A DNA stretch of 64,000 nucleotides, from positions 1,758,315 through 1,822,314 of the forward strand of contig NW_006763290.1 of the NCBI RefSeq assembly GCF_000218685.1. The letters run 5' to 3'. The notes below the pieces were generated by a model that was not told the origin of the DNA, did no database searches, and worked only from the letters and a program-made list of their open reading frames with translations. Positions 22,446 to 33,275 of this stretch are shown here, piece after piece. The first letter of the stretch is position 1. Every line of letters begins with the position of its first letter. The DNA is from Serpula lacrymans var. lacrymans S7.9. Taxonomy: Eukaryota; Basidiomycota; Agaricomycetes; Boletales; Serpulaceae. Position numbers and translations under genes: made by a program.

Positions 22446-24074
22446 TGCACCACCAAACCCTAAAAGAAAAAGAAGGGTTAACGTCAGAGTACATACACTA
22501 TTGAGATACTCACAACAAAGCTGGTTTCATCCTTGAAGAATGTCCCAAAACTGAAGAACAACTTGGGCCTGAATTCATCTGGATATCCCATGGGATTGCA
22601 AATTGGGCTCTACGTTGATTGCCCCCAAGACCTTGATGATTGATATAACAATTTGGCAAGTGCCCCACCTTCTTGCCCTGCCTTTTTTCACCAGTGCCTA
22701 GCCTTTGCAGCCTGTGGTGGGCTTTTCCTGTGGGGCTGAGGCCCCCTATCCCCAGAAAATCAGTGTCTGCCAGCTACAAAGAGTCAGTTCTTATTGCTGG
22801 AGTGACTTTAATGGCCTGTACAATAATCTCCAGGACTCTCAAGCTGAGCTTGGCCAGCGGCACAGTATGACATTGGCACCCCCAAGAATGTGTGTTGTGA
22901 TAGCACATGTTCCTCATTGCCCAGATGAAATAGTCAGGGGAAAATGGATGTCTGCAGTTATTAGAGTGAGTTATGTATTTTACAGGCTACATTGTACTAA
23001 TTCATTTATAATAAGCTCAAGAGACCCGCAATGTGGCCCAAGAAAGGAAAAGCAAACCCACCCATAATAATATCAATGCTCTCCCCCCTACACTGCTTAT
23101 ACCCCCTATGGTTCACCAGAATTAGCTGCCCACCAATCCGTCCAATACTCACTTGTCCATAGCACCACTGCTGTTGGTACTGCCACCGCAAGCTGAGCCT
23201 AGTATTACCAGGCTCACTAAGGCAGGGATAGATGCCATGAGGACTGAAACATCAAAGAAGGCATTCAATAACAAAGGCATATCTACCTGGGACGTACAAG
23301 GAAAATTGTTGGTGGAGTGTCTTGATAAGGCTGCATTTCAGGAAAAACCTAGTTTCCTTTTATAGCTATCATAGCTGTCATAGTGATATATAGGGAAAAT
23401 AGTAGCTATAGTACGCCTAGACAAGTCCCTATTATATAGGATATAGCAGGGCTATCTTGAGATGTTTGCTACACCAGCTATAGTATCACTTCTATGATAT
23501 ATACAATCCATCTCTACTATGGCTGCTCTCATAGAATAAAATAGATATAATAACCATAAATGGTTATTTCAGAATAGTCATATTATATATGTTCCACAAG
23601 CTTATCATAGTTTTCAAATTCTCTCAGTTTTGTTCACTATTATTATAGCACCCTAGCCAGAGATTATATGCAGAGAATTTGTTATAGTATATTCCTGATA
23701 CCATGCAATGACATGCATACATCACCAATTATAAGGATATTGAATCTTCAAGCACTGCAATCAACCTCATCCTCCCAGTCATCCTCTTGTGCATTCAAGT
23801 ACTGTAAATCACACTGTTGACTGTGTGTAATATAATGTTTATTAGTGTTGTTCTAAAATAAGTTGGTAGGCTACTCACAGAATATTGTTGTAAGTGTTTT
23901 TACAATACTGCAAAAACCACCTAGGAGCTTTCCTTTGTAGCTCTTCTAACCTGGACAGATAATATAAATATCTGATAAACACTTATAAATAAAGGTTGAC
24001 GTAGAGTGGACTTTGGTTACACAACAAAATGACAAGGTGTTGCATTGCTTATAACGTCAAATCAGCAATCCGCT
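22446..24074. other. Unassigned AT-rich stretch
   Basis: No gene could be supported. A + frame at 22705-23067 and one at 23153-23365 (ITRLTKAGIDAMRTETSKKA) are open but unrecognised. At 23360-23480 there is a patch rich in TATAGCT/AGCTATCATAG words, shared with 29770-29880 next to the Plavaka relic. Between 23480 and 24050 the sequence is AT-rich, without frames. Confidence 0.35.
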
Positions 24075-24377
24075 GGACTGTGCAAGAATGGACGATCAGA
24101 CTGTCTATTCTCACATGGTCCAGGATTGTCCCAGCAAAGATTAGATTAGATCACCCAATGAGCTGTGAGAGAATAGACAGTCTGACCGTTCATTCTCTCA
24201 CGGCTCATTGGGTATTCATTATTGCAATTGTATGCGGTGAGTGCTGACACTGAGGTGAAATGAACAGAGACTTACTATTTTTCTCATAGTGATTATTGGC
24301 TTTCCACAATAGCAACCTGTTGATTACATGCAGTGTGAGAAAATAGATCAGCTGTCGTCCCCTTCCTCACACTGCAT
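24075..24377. repeat. Three related hairpin units with a common core and different stems
   Basis: Unit 1 is 24075-24121 (inverted), unit 2 is 24153-24213, unit 3 is 24328-24377. The shared core is close to GTGAGARAATAGACAGTCTG followed by AYCGTYCATTCT and a closing CTCAC. Each unit is closed by its own outer stem: GGAC...GTCC, ACCCAATGAGC...GCTCATTGGGT and ATGCAGTGTGAG...CTCACACTGCAT. The outer stems differ in sequence but keep pairing. They lie 0.2 kb upstream of a solo LTR and outside any gene. Confidence 0.7.
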
Positions 24378-24573
24378 AGAACAATGCAACTGCACATGTC
24401 CAACTGTGGATGTGGGCAGCTCTCCGCTTATCATCTTTTGAATCATTCTCTTCTTTGCCTGCCCGCTAACGCCTACATATTGGTGTAAATATTTAGATAT
24501 GAGGTGAGTTTCCTGGGTTTTTTTAAATTACTTACTTGGTTGGCTGAGTACTGAGATGTATTTCAGCAGAATA

Positions 24574-24990
24574 TGTTACGATAACACAAGTTTCGGACCT
24601 TTCCTTCATTTTCATTCTCCGCTTTAACCTTGTACACTTTAGCTTTCACACATGGTGCCACGTGGCACTTCCCCTTTTGTTCAAACTCCTTTTTCTCGCG
24701 CCGCGTTGCCTTCTTCTTATTTTTAGATACAACTCTCTCACACAGTGGAGCTGGTCATGCGGGCTAGGCCCCATGACATCATCAGCCACTGACTTTATCA
24801 ACTGTACAGTACATAAGTACAAACACTCTGTATTAGTATATATACCCCAATAGATCCAGGAGACTCCTCAGCAAGTCCTCCTGTTGTTAACCAACAAACT
24901 CTCTGCAGCCTAAGGGGTAACCACTCCCCATTCACTACCTTTATAGTGTGTTCTTGTGTGCGCCAGAGTAACTAACTCTTGGTTGTTACA
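24574..24990 (+). mobile_element. Solo LTR of the gypsy A/C family, TSD GAATA
   Basis: It starts TGTTACGATAACACA and ends TTGGTTGTTACA, 417 bp. GAATA flanks it on both sides (24569-24573, 24991-24995). Its U3 holds a perfect 14-bp palindrome GTGCCACGTGGCAC at 24655-24668, and a TATATATACCCC promoter region lies near 24837. By eye it is the closest relative of the 3' LTR of gypsy A at 36925. Confidence 0.94.
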
Positions 24991-25232
24991 GAATATCCCA
25001 TTCTCAGTCTGCAAAAACGCACCTGTTCCCCATGTACGCAATATCCTCCACTTCCACTGGAAATGGTGCTACCTACTGATACACCCCCTTTATTACTTGG
25101 TCAAAGTCATCTCCTGGACCAGAAGGTAAGTCAGTTATTTAATTTCAAAAAATTACCTGATGACAATGCACAGCTACTCAACAACAATCTTTTGCCACTC
25201 CCCCAAGTAATCTATCAACATCCACTCTTTCA

Positions 25233-26387
25233 ATGTCCACCCATACTGCACCAATCACTACATCTGAGGATCAAGTCCAGCCCATCATTGAGCAAATCGA
25301 TAGGAACTTGAAGTATAATTCTCAGGACGTATATGTCCAGGTGAGAAATCATTGTCTGGCTACATTCCTGATCTGATTTTCCCCCCTAGCAATTCTATAT
25401 TGAACCATCAAGTTTCCCTGAGTTTGTGGACAAGCTCAGAGAAAGTGACTACAGCACTCTAAGGTATGATTTTTTGTGAGTGAGTATACTGTACTTATGT
25501 CCCTACTTTCAGATATATGTATGACCATGTGAAAGGCATCCTGCAACTGAGCATGCCTACTCCTGTACATGGAGTTTTCATTGAGCGCCTCAGTGAACTT
25601 TTACAGGGGAAACTGTCAGGCCTTATCAGATGGTCAGATGGGATGTTCAAGTTGAGTTCTAATATGTTCAAGTTCCTCTGGCGAGGTCAAATCACCACTG
25701 TACCCGACTTAGCCCTCAAGTTCCAATGCCTCAACCCTAGCACTAAGTGGCAGGAGTTGCTCATTTTTGAGTTCTCCCACTCCCAGTCAGTTGGTGACAT
25801 CACCCAGAAGGTGAAAAAGTACTGGGAGGAGCTCTCCCACCTTGTCAGCATTCTAGTGGTCAAATTCTATGAATCCCACAAATATGCAAAGCCCCGATAT
25901 GGGTATGCTGAACCCATCAACCTGCAATATTGGTACAACTTACAAAAGGATGACAGCTGACGGTGTAACATGGGCAGGTAGATTTGTGGTGGATATGTAC
26001 CTGTATGAAAAGGACCCAAATGCTACCCAGGATTTGATAGCAAACTGCACTGGTTGTCCTCTTCAGAGTGGTACCCATTCACGCACACCCACCACTACTC
26101 TATCTACTCCCCATTTGCACCCCCAAGTATTGCCTAAAGAGATATCTTCCATCAATCTCTCAGTCTTCAATATCCAGCTAGATTTTGACAATTTTCTTCA
26201 GGCTTTTCAAGGATCTGTAGCTGATCTGGCACATAGACATTTTCATAATCATTATAATGCCCCCCAAAGTTGTGCTAAGGCAGCTAGGAGAAGGAGTTCT
26301 TTTCACTCTGAAAAAGAAGTGGGCCGGCTTGTTCGACAGAAATTGGGTGTAGGTAGCTCCAGCAACAATGTCACAAGGAGGAAGTGA
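25233..26387 (+). pseudogene. Unknown basidiomycete gene, possibly Uma2-like PD-(D/E)XK fold, frameshifted
   Basis: Three exons join in phase from the ATG at 25233: 25233-25340, 25390-25462 and 25513 onward, with GTGAGA and GTATGA donors and CTAG/TTTCAG acceptors. The protein opens MSTHTAPITTSEDQVQP, then FVDKLRESDYSTLRYMYDHV, LSMPTPVHGVFIERLSELL, a PDLAL motif, then WQELLIFEFSHSQSVGD. A MPTPVH start, PD..L and a later E-F-S-SQS strand resemble Uma2-type nuclease-fold proteins common in basidiomycetes; this is an inference from pattern only. Near 25930 the frame breaks (+1), and the rest (TADGVTWAGRFVVDMYLYEK to RRK) lies in another frame ending at 26387. A gypsy solo LTR sits 240 bp upstream. 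Confidence 0.45.
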
Positions 26388-26686
26388 AAAACAGACATGG
26401 ACAACATTATATGTATTACTTCTCTTGTTCTTGAACTCTGTGCGTGTAAACAATATTGTACTTAGACATGTACAACTTCTATTTGTATTAGAACAAGCAA
26501 ATTCTATGTTTTACCACTACGTATTTCCAATTTGGGATATTGCCGGTGCAGATTGAGGTGTTGCGTCTTGACAACATATTTACAAACAGGTCCTAGATAA
26601 TCAAAGGTATCAATTTCATATTAACGGGTGTTATTATTTCATAAACTGACTGGATGTGTATGGTGTAATATAGATTCAAGGAAAAA
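26388..26686. other. Spacer upstream of the Plavaka relic
   Basis: AT-rich sequence without a frame. It probably includes the left end of the Plavaka element, but no terminal inverted repeat was found. Confidence 0.4.
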
Positions 26687-29600
26687 ATGGCACACTTACC
26701 AAGTATGGTTGATCGCACATGTCCTGCATGTGGAAAACTTTTGAAAACACCACAAGGTGTCATGGCTCACCTATCAATGTCAGCAATGTGTGCTTGGTAT
26801 AGGAAAGGAAAGAGAAGAGAACTTGAGGCAGACAACCTGGGCCTTGAACAAGTAGTATATGATGAAGTCAACTTGGATGAAAATGTTTGCAACCAAGAAG
26901 ACTATGACTTAGATGGGTCAGAAGATATATTCCTCGACAGCTTACAAAACCCATTTAAGAATTGCAAGGCAACACCCAGGATAACATCATTGTCATCCAA
27001 ATTGAAGTGCAGGGAGTTGGGGTGATGTGAGCTGCCAGCTTGCATCTGTGGGTCAGGGAATGATGATGATGAAAGAGTAGTGGAACAAAATGAGAATGCT
27101 AGCAAGGTTATAAGGGTGGATATGGATGCTTATAATAAATGGAGGGAGAGTTTTCACCAGTTCAATCAAGATGATGATGAGATGGACATTGATCTTCCAT
27201 ATAATAGATGGGCTCTATTTTCCACAGAATTAGACTGGAAATTTGCACATTGGGCATTGCAGGAGGGGGTTGGCCAGAAATCTCTTGACAGATTACTGGT
27301 AATTCCTGAAGTGAGTGATGCCTCCACATTTTGATTCATGTTTTAAGTTAACTGACCTCCAACCTTTACGCCAGCTTTCCCAGAGATTGGGCCTTTCTTA
27401 TCAAAATAGCAGAAGCCTTCTAAAAATTATCGACTCCAAAATTCCTGAAAGAGCCAAATGGCACTCAAAATATCTACATTTTGATGATTGTCCAGAAGAA
27501 AAACACCTTATACAATATAGAGACCCCTTACAAGCCATTGCGTCTTTGTTGGGCAATCCAGCACATGCAACAGACATAGTCTATAAACCCTCAAGAATAT
27601 TCACAAACAGCAACAGGGATGATTGTATATTTGATGAGATGTGGACTTGGAGATGGTGGCATTCTGTACAGGTTAATATATTCACGCCAGTGGTTCTTTT
27701 CTAAATTTCATACTTATTTCTTTGATTTTAGGCTCTTCTACCTCAGGGAGCATCTGTTGCTCCTGTTATAATAGTGACAGACAAAACTCAGTTGACTCAG
27801 TTCTCAGGCAACAAGTCTGCATATCCAGTGTATCTTACACTAGGATATATACCCAGCTCTATTAGACACAAACCCTCTCAGCACGTGTTCAAAGACTTTT
27901 CCATACCTCAGTACGGATGATTTTGGAGCCACTTATTGAGGCTGGATGTAAAGGAATGGAGGTTACAGGTGGAGATGGTGCAGTGAGAAAAATTCACCCT
28001 ATTCTTGCTTGCTATGTTGCCGACTATCCAGAGCAATGTCTGGTGACTTGCTCAAAGTATGGAACATGTCCCAAGTGCAGGCGTCCAGCAACAGACCTTG
28101 AAAATAAAGCAGCTGGGGAACCTAGAACGTCTGACTGGACTCTCTCTGTCATTAATCAAGCCTCATTTTCGAACTCAAGGAGAGAATTTTTTGATCAATG
28201 TATGGATAAAGATGTATCTGGAGGTGTTTACAGGCCATTTTGGGAAGGATTTCCATACTGTGATATTCATTTTTGCATTACCCCCGATGTCTTGCATTGG
28301 TTATATCAAGTTGTCATCAAACATATCGTCTCATGGTGCTAAGATCTTATGGGTACAGAGGAACTGGATGCAAGAATACGCACTTTACCTCCTGCATATG
28401 GATCAAAGCATTTCAAAAATGGCTTATCAGCTCTTTCTCAGATATCTGGAGGCAAAAGAAAAGATATGGCCAAGGTACTTTTAGGATGCCTTGTAGAAAA
28501 ACTCCCCAAGCAGGCAATTATTGCAATTAGATCAATCTTGGACTTCATATACGTTGCTCAGTACCATACACAGAGTGATACAACCCTTGGATATCTATCA
28601 GATGCTCTCAAAACATATCATCAAAACAAAGCAATTTTTGTCACTCTGGGTGTTAGAGAAAATTTGAATATTCCCAAATTCCACTCTTTATGTTGACTCT
28701 ATTCGCTGGTTTGGCGCTACAAATAACTACAACACAGATAATTTTGAACATTTCCACATAGACATGGCCAAGAATGCATGGAGAGCATCAAATCATAGGA
28801 ATGAGCATCCACAAATGACCACCTGGCTAACAAGACAAGAAAAAGCTGCATGGCTTGAATGCTATCAATTGTCTTTACAAAATAGACCAGTTTCACGTCA
28901 GCAAGATATTCTCCAGAATCCATCTGGCTTAGGTATTAAAATAGCCAAAGTACCTCCTCTTCCATGACAACCCCTTTAATCAATTCAACAAAACCACCAA
29001 TGTCATGGCTTCATACGTGATATCAAGGAGTTTCTGAATTGCCTAATGCATGGTCAGCCAGGTTATATGTCCAGAAATCAAGTCAGTATTGCAAATCTCC
29101 CATTTGATTCACTTGACGTATTCACTAGTTTCAAACTCACTCCAATTCACCTTGGAGATGATGCTAGTGCAAGTGCAAGTGTAAAGTATGAAGTCATCAA
29201 AGCAAGACCTAGGTCCAAAAGAATTGCTCCACAGTTTGATAATGTTGTCGTATTAGACTCATTAGAAGCAGAGTCACAGGTGTTGCTGGTAATATTTTCC
29301 TCTAATTTCATAATCAGTTTCAAGTTGTGAATCAGTGTTTCATGACATAGGTACACATGTTGGAAGAGTTAAAGTAATATTCAAGCTCCCTGCCATTTTT
29401 CATGGTGGTTCTGTTGGTATACCAAAACATTGGCCCAAAATTCCATTGGCATACATTGAATGGTACACCAAGTTGAAAGGTAGTGCAGATCCAGCACATA
29501 TGATGTATGTGGTTACAAAACCTGCACTTGGAGCTGATGGTACTCCACCAGCTTCCATAGTATCATTGAGCAGTATACGACAAGGCTGCCATTTGTTGCC

Positions 29601-29718
29601 TTTGTTTGGAAAAGGTCAAGTGCCTGCTCACTGGGGTGCAGCAAATGCTTTGGATGTTTGTGATAGATTTCTATTAAATAATTGGGCTAGTTTGTATGCT
29701 TACCAAACTATTCGGTGA
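26687..29718 (+). pseudogene. Plavaka-type DNA transposon transposase, broken
   Basis: The whole Plavaka layout can be followed on +. It starts with an N-terminal zinc-finger-like start (CPACGKLLKTPQGVMAHLSM), then an acidic region, DWKFAHWALQEG and GLSYQNSRSLLKIIDSKIPE. The catalytic region follows: VIIVTDKTQLTQFSGNKSAY and PVYLTLGYI, VTGGDGAVRKIHPILACYVA, DYPEQCLVTC, CPKC, ITPDVLHWLYQ. It continues with GCLVEKLPKQ, LDFIYVAQYHTQSDTTLGYL, NYNTDNFEHFHIDMAKNAWR and ASNHRNEHPQMT, and a C-terminal domain (IPLAYIEWYTKL, GCHLLPLFGK) ending at TGA 29716-29718. Breaks occur near 27025, 27334, 27920, 28343 and 28695, by stops or frame shifts; some may be short introns (for example 27672-27732). Coverage is nearly full length. 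Confidence 0.85.
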
Positions 29719-31273
29719 ATATTAATTCTATCATTATTAGTATCAGAAAAAGGTTCTCATAGACATAAATGAGCTGGTATAGCTGGTATAGCTAATATAG
29801 TAACTATAAGGCTTCACATAGAGATTTATTGGCTATAATAGAAATTTGATAGCTATCATAGCAGCTATAGAAACTCACCCAGCTAGATAGCAAAATGCCT
29901 TTTTGCTGATGCGCGCGCAGGTTCGTTGTGAGTACCATATTTGTGGTCTCTCTCAAGGAAATGAACTGTCTTCAATAATCTGGCCCTGTTATGCAACGGG
30001 GCTGAGACACTGGCAAAAGGAGCATCAGAGATAGGTTATGGGATGCAGAATAGGATCTGGTCTGACAACTCAGAAGAGGACCATTGCGCTTGGGTTTTGA
30101 GTCAAGTACTCAAAAAACCTGAGTGCTTGTTTATGAGTCACATAAATATTCAGCCCTCAATCTTGTACTTTGAGTTCGAAGTTTTCCTATCTGTGGTCCT
30201 CCATTTGCATAGTGCAGAGGGTTTGCTCACCTCCTTAAGTCAGCCGCCTCTCTCAAGTTTGCTTTTGGTGTGGTCAGTACGTTATTGGTTTGCTGCTTAC
30301 AGGAGTCTGAAAATGGATGATTCCATCAGAAGGAGTTTTCTATGTCAAAATTTGGTGACATATCATGAGGAATCTGTCTTTGAGTGCACAATATGAAGTA
30401 CTTTGGTCCATCTCATCGCATGAGGTAATTTGTTATATGGAAAAGTTTCTTGTACTGTATTTTAGATTTGTGTTTGTTTGCTATCATTTACTACTAGCTT
30501 TTGAATAGATAACAATGGTTTTAATCTTATCTTCAATGGTATTAATCTCTTGTCTAATCATTATATCTTAGTGATCTTATCAGTGTACAAAAATTCAGCC
30601 ATCCATAAATGGTACTGTAATGATACTAGAAGGAGGTAAGACGTGATATGACACACTAAAAATAGCCTATCCCAAATCGGTTTTGCTTTGAAGTCACTTA
30701 ACAGCTTTTAAGTTGGGTAGAAAACCTAGATAAGAGACAGAAAAAAATTTGTGGACTTGGACAAATTGATGATAAATCTAGAAAAGCACAAACAAGGTAT
30801 ATATTCCTAGAGTCCTGTGTTTCTTGCATCCTGAAAATAATTGATCTGGTCATATACTGTATACTATAAGATGGGACCTCCACCCTCAAAACACCCACTG
30901 GGAAGGAGCCTGAGATGCTAACTTAGAGGTGGTCTTCATTGTGAAATCTTCCTTTATCAACAACAGTTGTCTCCACATAGTAGTTTCCCAGCGTGTTAGG
31001 AAAGGTGATTAACATGTCAGAAAAAGTCCGATTTTCCACAATCAACATGTGGCAAAAATGTCTAGATTTTTGCCACATGTTGATCAGATGTTAATCAGAA
31101 GTTGAAGGATCAAGATATGATCCAAATGGGCATATGTTACACCACATATCTATGAGATATTAAGCACATTTTGACAGTCTATTCATGCATGAATATCTCA
31201 GATTTCTATTATATTTACTGAATAATATTTACATATTATGTAATTACCAATTACCATACTTCATCATATATAC
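29719..31273. other. Non-coding stretch between Plavaka and gypsy A
   Basis: 29770-29890 is a patch of TATAGCT/AGCTATCATAG words, possibly the right subterminal region of the Plavaka element. Nothing is supported at 29900-31000; the open frames are short and unlike known proteins. A strong hairpin lies at 31007-31096 (separate entry). The last bases, TATAC, precede the 5' LTR of gypsy A. Confidence 0.45.
31007..31096. repeat. Nested perfect hairpin
   Basis: The inner stem has 19 perfect base pairs: 31041-31059 (ATCAACATGTGGCAAAAAT) pairs with 31066-31084 around a 6-nt loop GTCTAG. An outer stem GATTAACAT/ATGTTAATC lies at about 31007-31015 and 31088-31096. No coding sequence overlaps it. It may be a small foldback element or MITE core. 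Confidence 0.75.
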
Positions 31274-31669
31274 TGTTACAATACACAATTTTTGAACTTA
31301 CAACTTTCTTTCTCAGTTTTCACACACTTGTGCCATGTGGCACTTTCCTTTTGTTCAAACTTTTGCTTCCTTGCGCCACACTGCTTTTTCTTATTTTTAG
31401 ATATAACTCTCTCATGCAGTGGAGCTGGTCATATATGCTGTGCCCTATGATATCATCAGCCACTGCTTCTACCTACTATACAGTATACATGTACAAACCA
31501 ACCTGTAGTTGTATAAATACCTCAACAGATCTAGGAGACTCCTCAGTGAGTCTTCCTGTTGTTTACTCACAACTAACTCGGTCTTACTCTAAGGGGTTTA
31601 CTCGTTCCTCCATCTATCCTCTTTGCTTGTTGTTGTGTGCACCAGAGTATAAAAACTTTGGTTGTAACA
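31274..31669 (+). repeat. 5' LTR of gypsy A
   Basis: It starts TGTTACAATACACA and ends CTTTGGTTGTAACA, 396 bp. It contains GTGCCATGTGGCAC in U3 and a TATAAATACCTCAACAG promoter region. By eye it resembles the minus-strand solo LTR at 57735-58158 more than its own 3' LTR; the GTGCACCAGAGTATAAAAAC and AGGGGTTTACTCGTTCC words are shared with that solo LTR. Confidence 0.88.
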
Positions 31670-32013
31670 TTAGGACTTGCTCTTCTTACTCTCTTGCACT
31701 TTTGTGCAAACCCGGACTACAGGGTTAAGTGAAGTCTTTCGAACAGTAAGACTTTGGTGCCAGACCGGTGTTGAGCTTTTGCTAGCTGGAAGAAACAAAG
31801 TATGTGCCCCAACCCTGCAGGTGAGCTCCTTAGGACAAGGTACTAGAGAGACCAAAATCAAACATTATATGGCCCCCAGTGTCAAGGGGAGTACTTTAGC
31901 TCAACAGTGGTGTGGAATCATTGTTGATTAGAAAAATACATACAACTTCTTCTTCTTATACCTCTGACCAGGCCAGGCACTTGCCTCCGCCAGTTGGAGA
32001 AGGGTTGACAGCT

Positions 32014-32152
32014 ATCTGCAGATCAACCTCTTCCCAGCTGAGTATCGGATCTCAATCTCCGACTACCCACACTATAGTATTTGAAAATTATATAAAAAGT
32101 ATTTGTAATAAACCCTGGTCCGAACGGTTGTCAGGGGGTGGTCCGCTTATTA
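32014..32152 (+). repeat. Leader segment inverted relative to gypsy C
   Basis: This 139-140 bp leader block (ATCTGCAGATCAACC ... GGTCCGCTTATTA) is the reverse complement of 46723-46862 in gypsy C. The bases on both sides (GGGTTGACAGCT left, AGCGAGTGGGGACCCCC right) are collinear in the two elements. Only AGCT/AGC is left as a possible inverted repeat at the borders. In this orientation it contains TTATATAAAAAG and GTAATAAACCC, which look like a TATA box and a polyadenylation signal. Confidence 0.85.
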
Positions 32153-32208
32153 AGCGAGTGGGGACCCCCAGTTACCTTTTTCTTTCTTTACAAATAGAAC
32201 AAGTTAAC

Positions 32209-33270
32209 ATGTCGTCGCAACCGGATATTAATGCTCTGCTGCACAACATGCGTGTGCAGATTCAGGCGTTGACAGATCAACTCGCCGAGCTGCAGGCAAA
32301 TCCCCCTGCGGCAACTCCCTCGGTCGAGAAGAAATTCGATAAGAAAGTCGAAGTTGTCACTGACCCTGGCACCTTTGAGGGAGACAGAGCGCGATTTGCC
32401 GAATGGTGGATCAAACTCCAAATATGGGTTAAGGCAAATTGAGACACATTTGCCGACGATTTTGAGGTAGCCACTGCGATGCTATCTCGACTAAAGGGGC
32501 CTGTGGCGGGTCAATACGCCCAAGTTAGATTGCAGGAATGCTACACCGCGGGAGTGTGGCCAACCTGGGATGATCTCAAGAAAGAGATTGAAAAATATTT
32601 TAAACCACAGGCTGAGCGTGACTGGGCGCGTCAGCAAATCCGCTCCTTCAAACAAGGAAACATGAGGACGGATGACTATGTTACCCGGTTCCTGGCCCTC
32701 TCCATCCAAGGAGGGCTTGGTAATGAACATGCAGTAGAACTGCTGGAGCACAATTTGAACCCTCACATTGCAGAACAAATATACTTGCAGGATACAAGAA
32801 ACGAAAACCTGGCCCTGGCGGCTGAGGAAGTACAACAAGTTGGTAGAGCCATGGAGCTCTACGCTATGCACCAAGGTGGCGGGCCCACCACCAAAAACAA
32901 CCAATCCCAGAGGCGCCCTGGGTCATAAAACCATCAAAATCATTCTCACGGGTTCAAGCCGTTCGGGCTGCAACCAGGGCAGGGAGCCCCCATGGATATC
33001 GGCGCGGTCCAAGGAGGACAGATGCGCAGATTCAAGGGGAACTGCTATAATTGCGGCCAAGAGGGATACATGTCCCGAGACTGCAGAAAAGGAGCGCAGG
33101 CCGCTCAACAAAAAAATAACCAAGGGCGCCAGGCGCGCCAATTAGAATCCGAAAAACCGGACGATTGGCTCCAGACTCTGGCCGGTCGTTCGTACAACGA
33201 AATCTGGGCCTTCTTCTACGATCAGCAGGCTGCTGAAATGAAGGCTCAGAGAAAAGAGTTCGGAGCTTAG
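32209..33270 (+). pseudogene. Gypsy A gag, broken
   Basis: Start MSSQPDINALLHNMRVQIQA. A gag domain follows (DPGTFEGDRARFAEWWIKLQ, ERDWARQQIRSFKQGNMRTD, LGNEHAVELLEHNLNP), then a basic GQGAPMDIGAVQGGQMRRF region and a zinc knuckle. In-frame stops are TGA at 32440 (Trp codon in the family) and TAA at 32926. The knuckle reads CYNCGQEGYMSRDC: the essential His of CX2CX4HX4C is Tyr (CAC to TAC). The frame ends TAG at 33268. Pol follows after a short overlap or spacer in another frame. Confidence 0.88.
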
Positions 33271-33275
33271 GTCAC

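Noticed and set aside
21480..22536. Three open frames of 240-340 codons across the N block
   Set aside because: Almost all residues are unknown; they exist only because N is not read as a stop.
24574..24990. Open frame at 24662-24853 as a gene
   Set aside because: The same frame recurs in every LTR of the family and lies wholly within the repeat, with no protein similarity.
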